31,527 nucleotides of DNA from TMP-24 sp964600685 (GTDB lineage: Bacteria > Pseudomonadota > Alphaproteobacteria > Rhodobacterales > Rhodobacteraceae). The translations under genes were made by a program, and so were the position numbers. Positions 24,251 to 30,935 of the stretch are shown one piece after another (the first letter of the stretch is position 1; each line of letters starts with the position of its first letter). The notes below the pieces were generated by a model. The model was given only the letters and a program-made list of their open reading frames with translations, did not search any database and was not told the DNA's origin. Location of the stretch: NCBI GenBank assembly GCA_964600685.1, contig CAZRKU010000033.1, positions 1-31,527 on the forward strand, in the 5' to 3' direction.

Positions 24251-24303
24251 AAATATCCTCGGGGGTGGCCCGGCACTGCCGGGCAGGGGGCAGACAGCCC
24301 CCT
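24251..24303 (+). repeat. Intergenic AAATATCC hairpin element, copy 3
   Basis: AAATATCC (24251-24258), TCGGGGGT, a stem GCCCGGC/GCCGGGC (24268-24284), then AGGGGGC (24285-24291) and GCCCCCT (24297-24303) around loop AGACA. Same layout as the copies at 7.35 and 16.3 kb. It sits between two convergent genes, and its right edge shares two bases with the stop codon of the enoyl-CoA hydratase homologue. Confidence 0.7.
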
Positions 24304-25096
24304 AATCCGTCGGCCAGTCCGGCGCGCGTTTTTCGAGAAAGGCCGCGATTCCTTCCTCCGTATCGCGCCAGAGCATGTTGTCCACCATCACCCGCCCGGC
24401 AAGGGCATAGGCCGCCTCGGGCGGCAGGCCGATCTGATCGTAGAAGGCGCTTTTGCCGATCCTGACCGCCGCGTTCAGCTTGGCGGCCAGGGTTGCGGCC
24501 AGCGCCGCCGTCTCCTCGCGCAGATGCTCCGCCGCGACCACGCGGTTCACGAGGCCGACCTCCATCGCGCGGGCCGCGTCGATGAACTGACCGGTCGTCA
24601 GCATCTCGAACGCCACCTTGCGCGGCACATTGCGGGAAAGTGCCACCATCGGCGTCGAACAGAAGAGCCCGATGTTGACCCCGTTCACGCCGAACCGCGC
24701 GCCCTCCGCCGCCACCGCCAGGTCGCAAGACGCAACAAGCTGGCAGCCCGCCGCCGTGGCTATCCCCTGAACCTCCGCAATGACCGGCTGGGGCAGGGCG
24801 GGGATCATCTGCATCACTTCGGCGCATTGATCGAAAAGACCGCCGAAAAAGGCACGGCCCTTGTCGGCCCCCGCCCGTGCCGCCTGCATTTCCTTCAGGT
24901 CATGGCCCGCGCAAAAGGCCTTGCCCGCGCCCCGCAAGATCACGACGCGGGCCGTCCGGTCCTCCGTCAGGCGCCCGAACTCGGCCCGCAATGCCGCCAG
25001 CATGGCGCAGGACAGGGCGTTGCAACTGGCCGGACGGTTCAGGGTCAGCGTCACGATGCCGTGGACGGCCTCCGTAAGGATCAGCGGTTCGGTCAC
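24302..25096 (-). CDS. Enoyl-CoA hydratase/isomerase (crotonase) family protein
   Basis: 264 residues with the crotonase fold: LNRPASCNALS, ILRGAGKAFCAGHDLKEM (CoA and oxyanion-hole region), VQGIATAAGCQLVASCDLAVA and a C-terminal helical region. Both glutamates that catalyse hydration in enoyl-CoA hydratase are replaced: the first position is Gln119 in AAGCQL, and the second is Gly139 in FGVNGVNIG. This pattern resembles the ECHDC3-like subgroup, so ordinary enoyl-CoA hydration is doubtful. The start is GTG at 25096, with GGAAGGGA upstream on the minus strand; an ATG seven bases further out is in another frame. It is divergent from a thioesterase gene. Confidence 0.9.
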   Translation of the reverse strand: MTEPLILTEAVHGIVTLTLNRPASCNALSCAMLAALRAEFGRLTEDRTARVVILRGAGKAFCAGHDLKEMQAARAGADKGRAFFGGLFDQCAEVMQMIPALPQPVIAEVQGIATAAGCQLVASCDLAVAAEGARFGVNGVNIGLFCSTPMVALSRNVPRKVAFEMLTTGQFIDAARAMEVGLVNRVVAAEHLREETAALAATLAAKLNAAVRIGKSAFYDQIGLPPEAAYALAGRVMVDNMLWRDTEEGIAAFLEKRAPDWPTD

Positions 25097-25150
25097 TTGT
25101 CATTCCCTTCCTTTGCCGACAGCTTAGGCCGACAGAGCACGGGGCGAAAG

Positions 25151-25579
25151 ATGCAGGCGATCCTGACCGAGGCTGATCTGAGCGAATTCCTGCAGGTGAC
25201 CTTTCCGCAGGTAAAGGAAGATTTCGCGGTCGAACACCTGACGCCCGAAGGGATCATCCTCAGGCTGAAGGTCGGTGAACGGCACCTCCGCCCCGGCGGC
25301 ACAGTGTCCGGCCCGTCGATGTTCGGGCTGGCCGACGTGGCCTTCTATTTCGCGCTCATGTCGCGGATCGGGCTGCAGGCGCTGGCGGTCACGACCAACG
25401 TTTCCATCGACTTCCTGCGCAAACCCTTGCTGCACGCCGACCTTCTGGGCGAGGCGCGCATTCTCAAGATCGGGCGGCAACTCGCCGCCGGTGATGTTCT
25501 GATCCGTTCGGACGGCTGTGACGCGGTTGTGGCCCGTGCCGGCCTGACTTTCTCGATTCCTCCGCCAAAAAGCGGCTGA
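25151..25579 (+). CDS. PaaI family thioesterase (hotdog fold)
   Basis: 142 residues from the chosen ATG. The hotdog-fold segment RPGGTVSGPSMFGLADVAFYFALMSRIG holds the conserved Asp on the central helix, followed by the strands TTNVSIDFLRKPLLHADLLGEARIL and VLIRSDGCDAVVARAGLTFSIP. PaaI-like enzymes hydrolyse acyl- or phenylacetyl-CoA thioesters; the substrate here is unknown. The long open frame upstream is antisense to the crotonase gene and is excluded. The divergent crotonase gene, only 54 bases away between starts, hints at related CoA-ester chemistry. Confidence 0.87.
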   Translation: MQAILTEADLSEFLQVTFPQVKEDFAVEHLTPEGIILRLKVGERHLRPGGTVSGPSMFGLADVAFYFALMSRIGLQALAVTTNVSIDFLRKPLLHADLLGEARILKIGRQLAAGDVLIRSDGCDAVVARAGLTFSIPPPKSG

Positions 25580-25584
25580 GTTAT

Positions 25585-25741
25585 GGGGTATTTTAATACC
25601 ACAATCATAAACTATTGATATGTATAAGTTAAATATTGACTGCACCTCTTGACGCCTCAGGGGAAATGCAGGACAAGCCGCCATCCGATCCGGGCACCTG
25701 CAAACCTGCCCGTCCTGACCCAAGAACCCAAAGGGTATCCG
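25585..25741 (+). promoter_or_regulatory. AT-rich promoter and leader region of rplM-rpsI
   Basis: The stretch 25585-25640 is markedly AT-rich within GC-rich DNA. It holds an inverted repeat GGTATT/AATACC (about 25587-25600) and two TTGAC boxes, at 25636 and 25649. The second has GACAAG 17 bases on as a weak -10. The leader that follows contains a short stem GGGCA/TGCCC. Promoter assignment is tentative; L13 leader autoregulation is possible but not shown. Confidence 0.4.
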
Positions 25742-26206
25742 ATGAAAACCTACACCGCAAAACCGGCGGAGATCGAGAAGAAGTGGATCCTGATCGACGC
25801 TGAAGGCGTCGTTCTCGGCCGCCTTGCCGTGATCGTCGCCAACCGCCTGCGCGGCAAGCACAAGCCGACCTTCACTCCCCACATGGACATGGGTGACAAT
25901 GTCATCGTCATCAACGCCGACAAGGTGCAGATGACCGGCAACAAGCGGGCCGACAAGCGTTACTACTGGCACACCGGCTATCCGGGCGGCATCAAGTTCC
26001 GCACGGCCGAGCAGGTGCTGGACGGCAACCACCCCGAGCGTGTGGTGCTGAAGGCGGTCGAACGCATGATCACCCGCAACCGTCTGGGCCGCCAGCAGAT
26101 GACCAACCTGCGCGTTTACGCTGGTGCCGCTCATCCGCATGATGCCCAGCAGCCCGAAGTCCTCGACGTCAAGTCGATGAACCCGAAGAACACCCGGAGC
26201 GCATGA
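25742..26206 (+). CDS. rplM: 50S ribosomal protein L13
   Basis: 154 residues. Family motifs: KKWILIDAEGVVLGRLA at the N-terminus, LRGKHKPTFTPHMDMGDNVIVINADKV, KRYYWHTGYPGGIK and RMITRNRLGRQQMTNLRVYAGAAHPH. L13 is an early assembly protein of the large subunit. The start is the ATG at 25742, preceded by AAAGGG; the extra 31 open codons upstream do not match L13. It forms the conserved rplM-rpsI operon with the next gene, whose start lies at its stop codon. Confidence 0.98.
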   Translation: MKTYTAKPAEIEKKWILIDAEGVVLGRLAVIVANRLRGKHKPTFTPHMDMGDNVIVINADKVQMTGNKRADKRYYWHTGYPGGIKFRTAEQVLDGNHPERVVLKAVERMITRNRLGRQQMTNLRVYAGAAHPHDAQQPEVLDVKSMNPKNTRSA

Positions 26207-26208
26207 AG

Positions 26209-26700
26209 ATGGCCGACGAAATCAAATCTCTCGACGATCTGAAAGCCGCCGTGTCCGCAGCCCCCGCCGCGGTCGAAGCCGCCGCCGCGCCCCGCGCCCC
26301 GCAGCGTGACAAGCTGGGCCGGTCCTACGCCACCGGCACGCGCAAGGACGCGGTCGCCCGCGTCTGGATCAAGCCGGGTTCGGGCAAGGTGACGGTGAAC
26401 GGCAAGGAAATGGCCGTCTACTTCGCTCGTCCGGTTCTGCAGATGATCCTGCGCCAGCCCTTCACCATCGCCAACGTGGATGGCCAGTTCGACGTGGTCG
26501 CCACCGTCGCCGGCGGCGGCCTGTCGGGGCAGGCCGGTGCGGTCAAGCACGGCATCTCCAAGGCGCTGCAGCTTTACGAACCGGGCCTGCGCGGCGCGCT
26601 GAAAGCGGCGGGCTTCCTGACCCGCGACAGCCGCGTGGTCGAACGGAAGAAATACGGCAAGGCCAAGGCCCGCCGCAGCTTCCAGTTCTCCAAGCGCTGA
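26209..26700 (+). CDS. rpsI: 30S ribosomal protein S9
   Basis: 163 residues. LGRSYATGTRKDAVARVWIKPGSGKVTVNGK and the basic C-terminus KARRSFQFSKR, which reaches the tRNA in the P site, identify S9. An N-terminal extension of about 35 Ala-rich residues is usual in alphaproteobacteria. Two starts are possible: the ATG at 26203 overlapping the rplM stop, and the ATG at 26209. GGAG (26196-26199) is three bases from the first and nine from the second, so 26209 is preferred. A strong terminator follows. Confidence 0.97.
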   Translation: MADEIKSLDDLKAAVSAAPAAVEAAAAPRAPQRDKLGRSYATGTRKDAVARVWIKPGSGKVTVNGKEMAVYFARPVLQMILRQPFTIANVDGQFDVVATVAGGGLSGQAGAVKHGISKALQLYEPGLRGALKAAGFLTRDSRVVERKKYGKAKARRSFQFSKR

Positions 26701-26714
26701 TCGGACGGATATTC

Positions 26715-26746
26715 GGGAAAGGCCGCCCCTGCGGGCGGCCTTTCCC
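26715..26746 (+). terminator. Intrinsic terminator of the rplM-rpsI operon
   Basis: GGGAAAGGCCGCCC (26715-26728) and GGGCGGCCTTTCCC (26733-26746) form a perfect 14-bp stem with the loop CTGC. It follows the rpsI stop by 14 bases. The decayed PhzF frame on the other strand reads into it. Confidence 0.9.
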
Positions 26747-26761
26747 TTTGGCGCGGGCGGG

Positions 26762-27228
26762 AAAGATGGTCGCGCGCATGAAGGTGACGGCAGACCCGAC
26801 CAACCGCACCCGGTCCCCGGCAAGCGTGCAGTGGAGTTCGCCCCCGCGCGCCGCGGCCTGAAAGGCCCGGAGTTCGGACTTTCCCAGCCTTTCGGCCCAA
26901 TAGGGCACCAGCGTTGCGTGGGTCGATCCCGTCACCGGATCCTCGTCAATGCCCGCACCGGGCGCGAAATTGCGCGACAGGAAATCGACCGGCCGGCCCT
27001 GATGGGTCCGCCCGCCGTGATCGCCAACCCCACGGGAGGAAGGCGGGCAATGGTGGCCGGGTGGGGAACATGGGCGCGCACCGCGTCGGATGACGGCAGT
27101 TCCACGAAGTCATTCTCGAAATTGCGCGCCACGTGCGGTGCGCCGTCGGGAAAAGGGCCGCAAATTCGGCGGGCGGGGTTTCCGGCGAAGGGGCGGTCGG
27201 TGAAAGCATCGACCCGATGCATGGTCAT
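26762..27228 (-). pseudogene. PhzF/phenazine biosynthesis-like isomerase pseudogene
   Basis: Fragments of one PhzF-family protein lie in two frames. The first has the family's start, HRVDAFTDRPFAGNPA, but then jumps after about 20 residues to a segment from the second half (FENDFVELPSSDAVRAHVPHPATIARLPPVGLAITA). The region with the catalytic Glu (normally N-LSETAF) and the -CGHATLA- motif is missing, roughly 120-140 residues. Near 27000 the frame shifts: RPVDFLSRNFAPGAGIDEDPVTGSTH, then ATLVPYWAERLGK and GGELHCTLAGDRVRL continue in another frame to about 26762. No stop codon closes that frame before the rpsI terminator. It is dead as an enzyme. Confidence 0.85.
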
Positions 27229-27253
27229 CGCGGTCATGCGACGGGTCTCCGGC

Positions 27254-27283
27254 AAAAAAAATGGCCGGGCGCAAGGCCCGGCC
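27254..27283 (-). terminator. Intrinsic terminator of the DUF1127 gene
   Basis: On the minus strand the 8-bp stem GGCCGGGC/GCCCGGCC (27283-27263), with a five-base loop, is followed by AT-TTTTTTT (27262-27254). This is the clearest rho-independent terminator in the window. It lies 42 bases after the DUF1127 stop codon. Confidence 0.92.
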
Positions 27284-27325
27284 GAGGAAGAGGCTCACGC
27301 TCTGGGGAAGCGAAGCCCGATGGGA

Positions 27326-27538
27326 TCATTCCAGCCAGAAGGGGCGCGCGCATTCGCGGCGGGCTTCCGCATCGCTCAGCCCGATATCGCGCAGCATGTG
27401 GGTATCAAGCTTGCTCAGATCGCGGCGCGCCCGGGCGCGGCGGCGCCATTCCGACAGGGTCTGGCGGACGACGGCAAAGCTCCAGCCGGTGCGCAGCCCG
27501 GCGCCTCCGCTGGCGGTCATTTTGCTGTAGTTTGCCAT
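27326..27538 (-). CDS. DUF1127 domain small basic protein (YjiS-like)
   Basis: 70 residues. The C-terminal DUF1127 domain reads LSEWRRRARARRDLSKLDTHMLRDIGLSDAEARRECARPFW, with an Arg-rich helix and the conserved LRDIGLS motif. Small DUF1127 proteins are abundant in Rhodobacteraceae; CcaF1 of Rhodobacter sphaeroides, a member, binds RNA and affects RNA processing, so an RNA-binding role is a reasonable guess. The ATG at 27538 is chosen; eight codons further upstream are open but have no ribosome-binding site. It is divergent from the MocR regulator across a box-rich promoter region and has its own terminator. Confidence 0.86.
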   Translation of the reverse strand: MANYSKMTASGGAGLRTGWSFAVVRQTLSEWRRRARARRDLSKLDTHMLRDIGLSDAEARRECARPFWLE

Positions 27539-27547
27539 GATGCACCT

Positions 27548-27649
27548 ATTGTGTTGATACAATCCAAGTTATTCCGTATTGATTACCTACAATGGCGTGA
27601 TACAATGCGCCAGTAAAACATTGTAATCATGACAATCACGGATCGTGAT
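27548..27649. promoter_or_regulatory. Cluster of ATTGT/ACAAT boxes in the DUF1127/MocR divergent region
   Basis: ATTGT-N6-ACAAT (27548-27563) and ATTGT-N7-ACAAT (27620-27636) are dyads. TGATACAAT occurs twice in direct orientation (27555-27563 and 27598-27606, 43 bases apart), and another ACAAT is at 27589-27593. ATCACG/CGTGAT (27635-27649) overlaps the regulator's start codon. MocR-type proteins often bind direct or mixed repeats beside their own gene, so this is a candidate autoregulatory operator. Confidence 0.55.
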
Positions 27650-29051
27650 GACCGCAATCTGGCAACCGGACCTGACACAATTCGACGGACCGAAATATCT
27701 GGCCCTGTCGCATGCGCTGCGCGACGCGGTGCGCCGCGGTGATCTGCCGGAGGGCACGCGCCTGCCGCCGGTGCGTGAACTGGCCTGGGCCCTGTCGATC
27801 ACCCCCGGCACGGTGGCGCGCGCCTATCAGATCGTGACCCAGGACGGGCTGCTGGAGGCGACCGTGGGGCGCGGCACGTTCGTGGCTGCCCGCCGGGCGC
27901 GCCTTGGGCCGACCCAGCCGATTTTCGAGGAACGCGAGGCCGACCGCAACGGGGCGGCGGTCGTCGACCTGCGCAGCCCGCAACTGCCGGATGTCGGGCA
28001 AAGTGCTGCAATCGCAGGGATTCTGCGCGAGATTGCCGATTACATGGGGGCGGACCATCTGGACTATCCCAGCCTGCGCCGCGACCTGCCGCTCAGACAG
28101 GCTTATGCCGATTGGCTGGGCGATCAGGCGCTGGGGAGCTTCGGGGCCGACGACATCGCCCTGACCCTTGGCGGCCAGAACGCGCTGAGCGTCGCGCTGC
28201 AATGCTGCCTGCGCGGCGAACGGCCCTATGTCTATTGCGAGGAACTGGCCTATGCCGGCTTTCGCCGCGCGGCGCGCCTGAACCGCGCCGAGGTTGCCCC
28301 GGTCACGCTCGATCGTGAAGGCATGATGCCGGAGGCCCTGGACCAGGCCTGCCGCCGCTACGGCGGACGGATTGTATGCATCACGCCGGAGGCACAAAAT
28401 CCGACGGCCGCCTGCATGTCGCTCGAACGCCGCATCGCGATTGCGCGGGTCGCGCGCGCCCACGACCTGCAGATCATCGAGGACAATTGCTATTCGGTCG
28501 CGCTTGCGTCCGGCCCGTCGCTGCGGGCGCTGGCCCCGGAACGCACCTGGCATGTCACCAGCCTGTCGAAAAGCATCTCGGCGGGCCTGCGCTTCGGCGC
28601 CATCGTCTGCCCTACCGGCCTTGGCGAAGCGGCGCGGCTCGCCACCCAGCACAGCTATTTCGGCCTGCCGCGCCCGGTCTCCGACATCGCCTATGCGCTC
28701 TTCCGCTCGGGCGAGGCGATCCGGCTGCGCGACAAGGTGCAGGCGGCATTCAACCGCCGGCTCGAGATCGCGCTGAACATCCTCGGTCGCCACGACATGA
28801 CCTGGCAGAAGGGGCTGAGCTTCATCTGGCTGCCGATGCCGCGCGGCTGGCGGGCCTCGACCTTCGCGCGTCTGGCCGAGGCGTCGGGCGTGCTGATCCG
28901 CTCTGCCGACGAATATGCGCTGACCGACGGCCGCGCGCCGAACGCGGTGAGAATCGCACTTGCCGGACCGATTCCCGAAGCCGAATTCATCCAGGCTCTG
29001 ACCAAACTTGCCAAACTTCTCGATTCGCCACCGGATGACCTTGCGGTCTGA
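27648..29051 (+). CDS. MocR-family PLP-dependent transcriptional regulator (GntR HTH + aminotransferase)
   Basis: 467 residues from the ATG at 27648; a GTG just before it is also possible. The N-terminal GntR winged helix (about 15-80) has RLPPVRELAWALSITPGTVARAY and ends GRGTFVA. The rest is a class I aminotransferase fold. The PLP lysine is about residue 308, in VTSLSKSISAGLRFG; IEDNCYS carries the ring-nitrogen Asp, and ITPEAQNPTAA the phenol-side Asn. MocR proteins use PLP plus an amine or amino acid as signal and usually control neighbouring transport or catabolic genes. The polyamine-type ABC transporter 175 bases downstream in the same direction is the obvious candidate target. No clear ribosome-binding site is seen. 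Confidence 0.92.
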   Translation: MTAIWQPDLTQFDGPKYLALSHALRDAVRRGDLPEGTRLPPVRELAWALSITPGTVARAYQIVTQDGLLEATVGRGTFVAARRARLGPTQPIFEEREADRNGAAVVDLRSPQLPDVGQSAAIAGILREIADYMGADHLDYPSLRRDLPLRQAYADWLGDQALGSFGADDIALTLGGQNALSVALQCCLRGERPYVYCEELAYAGFRRAARLNRAEVAPVTLDREGMMPEALDQACRRYGGRIVCITPEAQNPTAACMSLERRIAIARVARAHDLQIIEDNCYSVALASGPSLRALAPERTWHVTSLSKSISAGLRFGAIVCPTGLGEAARLATQHSYFGLPRPVSDIAYALFRSGEAIRLRDKVQAAFNRRLEIALNILGRHDMTWQKGLSFIWLPMPRGWRASTFARLAEASGVLIRSADEYALTDGRAPNAVRIALAGPIPEAEFIQALTKLAKLLDSPPDDLAV

Positions 29052-29093
29052 AGCTTCTGATACCGCATGAAATTTCGGCGTTTCACCGCACCG

Positions 29094-29145
29094 GGCAGAA
29101 AAAATGATCAAATTTTTTGCCTGATCGTCGAACCTGTGTTATTTG
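29094..29145 (+). promoter_or_regulatory. AT-rich dyad and possible promoter before the ABC transporter genes
   Basis: GGCAGAAAAAA (29094-29104) pairs with TTTTTTGCC (29113-29121) apart from one bulged G, giving a terminator-like or operator-like dyad after the regulator gene. TTGCCT (29117-29122) followed by TATTTG (29140-29145) after 17 bases could be a promoter for the transporter. A small stem GCCGA/TCGGC (29189-29203) lies in the leader. Confidence 0.4.
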
Positions 29146-29226
29146 CTTCCCCGCATCGCACGGCTCGTGCAGACTGGCGCCGCCAACAGCCGACATAATC
29201 GGCGGGTGCCAAGTAAAGGTGGGGAG

Positions 29227-30120
29227 ATGAACCAGACTTCTTTTTGGGGGCGCTTGACGCGTTCGCCGGCTCTCGGCGGCTATGCGATGATCAGCCCGAC
29301 AGCGCTTTACGCGCTCTTGCTTCTGGCGGCGCCGCTGGCAACGGTGGTCTACCTGTCGTTCGTGGCGGACGGGTCCGGCGTGCGCGAGGTCATCCATCAG
29401 CCGACCTTGGCGAACTATGCGACCGCCTGGACCGATCCGATCTACCGCGCGTTGATGCTCAGGTCGCTGTTCGTGTCGACCCTGGTGACGCTGGCGACGG
29501 TGATCCTCGCCTTTCCGGTCGCCTACTACATCTCCTTCTACGTGGCGCCCAACAAGAAATCGCTCTGGCTCTTCCTGATCACCATTCCGTTCTGGACCTC
29601 CTATCTGGTCCGCGTCTTCCTGTGGAAAGTGATCCTGGGCTTCAACGGGGTGATCAATTCCGGCCTCATCTCGCTGGGCCTGATCGACGATCCGCTGACC
29701 TGGATCAACGTCAACGTCGGCGCGATCGTGATGACGCTGGCCCACGCCTACGCGCCCTTCGCGATCCTGCCGATCTTCGTGGCGCTGGAAAAGATCGACC
29801 GCTCGCTGCTGGAGGCGGGCCGTGATCTGGGCGAAGGCGCCATGACAACCTTCTGGCGGGTGACGCTGCCCTTGGCCATGCCCGGCGTCGTGGGCGCGGT
29901 CCTGATCGTCTTCATCCCGACCGTGGGCGACTATGTGACGCCCGACATCATCGGCGGCGGCAAGATCCCGCTGATCGCCAACGTGATCCAGAAGCTCATG
30001 CTCGGTATCGACAACATGCCGCTTGGCTCGGCCGTCGCCGTGTCGGCCATGCTGATCGTGGGGGCGGCGGCAGCGATCTTCGTGCTGCTCAACGCCCGCT
30101 TCCTGAAGGTGAAGAAATGA
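29227..30120 (+). CDS. ABC transporter permease, polyamine type (PotB-like)
   Basis: 297 residues with six expected membrane helices in the inner membrane. The EAA loop EAGRDLGEGAMTTFWRVTLPLAMPGVVGA marks the contact with the ATPase, and FWTSYLVRVFLWKVILG and GDYVTPDIIGGGK are typical of PotB/PotH permeases of spermidine/putrescine-type importers. AAAGGTGGGGAG precedes the ATG at 29227. The stop overlaps the next permease start. Rhodobacteraceae carry many paralogues of this family for polyamines and related amines, so the substrate is not certain. No periplasmic binding protein precedes it. Confidence 0.92.
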   Translation: MNQTSFWGRLTRSPALGGYAMISPTALYALLLLAAPLATVVYLSFVADGSGVREVIHQPTLANYATAWTDPIYRALMLRSLFVSTLVTLATVILAFPVAYYISFYVAPNKKSLWLFLITIPFWTSYLVRVFLWKVILGFNGVINSGLISLGLIDDPLTWINVNVGAIVMTLAHAYAPFAILPIFVALEKIDRSLLEAGRDLGEGAMTTFWRVTLPLAMPGVVGAVLIVFIPTVGDYVTPDIIGGGKIPLIANVIQKLMLGIDNMPLGSAVAVSAMLIVGAAAAIFVLLNARFLKVKK

Positions 30121-30935
30121 AATCCAGCGGAAAAGGCCTCTGGCTCTACGCCATCCTCTACCTTGCTTTCCTTTATGCTCCGATCGCGCTTCTGCCGCTC
30201 TTTGCCTTCAACGACGGCACGATCATCGCCTTCCCGCTGAAGGGCTTCACCTTCCGCTGGTTCACGGTTCTGGCCGACAAGGACCAGCTGCAACTGGCGG
30301 TCAAGAATTCGTTGATCGTGGCTGCGGCCACCGCCGTCATGGCGACCACGCTGGCGGTCTTCGCGGCCCGCGCCTCGACCCGGTATCAGTTCAAGGGCAA
30401 GGGGGCGATCCTCGGCCTGATCATGTTGCCGCTCGTCCTGCCGGAAATGATCGTGGCCATGGCGCTGCTGGTGGTGATCCTGCAGGTCCTGGGCGACGGG
30501 GCGCTCGGCCTTCTGTCGATCATCGCGGGCCATACGCTGATCTGCACGCCCTTCGCCATCGCCATCATGTCGGGCGCGTTCCAGAGCCTCGACAATTCGC
30601 TGGAGGAAGCGGCCTACGACCTGGGCGAGGACAAGATCGCGGCCTTCCGGCTGGTGATCCTGCCGCTGGTCCTGCCCGGCATCATCTCGTCGCTCCTGAT
30701 CTCCTTCACGATCTCGATGGACGAATTCATCATCGCGAACTTCCTCGGCGGCACGCAGCAGACGCTTCCCGTCTATATCTATTCCTCGCTGCGCTTCCCC
30801 AAGGAAATTCCCGTCATCATGGCGGTCGCCACCTGTCTGGTGGCCGTGTCGATCTTCCTGCTCATCATTGCTGAATATTTCCGCCGCCGCGGGGTTGCCA
30901 AGACCGGCGGCAAGGATTCCGGAGGCTTCCTGTGA
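30117..30935 (+). CDS. ABC transporter permease, polyamine type (PotC-like)
   Basis: 272 residues and six helices, the partner of the upstream permease. LYAPIALLPLFAFNDG and FTFRWFTVL near the N-terminus, the EAA loop EEAAYDLGEDKIAAFRLVILPLVLPGI and the segment FTISMDEFIIANFLGG match PotC/PotI. Starts at ATG 30117 in an ATGA overlap with the PotB-like gene and ends in a GTGA overlap with the ATPase gene, so the three subunits are translationally coupled and made in fixed proportion. Confidence 0.93.
   Translation: MKSSGKGLWLYAILYLAFLYAPIALLPLFAFNDGTIIAFPLKGFTFRWFTVLADKDQLQLAVKNSLIVAAATAVMATTLAVFAARASTRYQFKGKGAILGLIMLPLVLPEMIVAMALLVVILQVLGDGALGLLSIIAGHTLICTPFAIAIMSGAFQSLDNSLEEAAYDLGEDKIAAFRLVILPLVLPGIISSLLISFTISMDEFIIANFLGGTQQTLPVYIYSSLRFPKEIPVIMAVATCLVAVSIFLLIIAEYFRRRGVAKTGGKDSGGFL

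Noticed and set aside
27254..27325. CcsR-type sRNA genes downstream of the DUF1127 gene, as known after CcaF1 in Rhodobacter sphaeroides
   Set aside because: Only a single terminator hairpin is present, without repeated stem-loops or pyrimidine-rich anti-SD loops.
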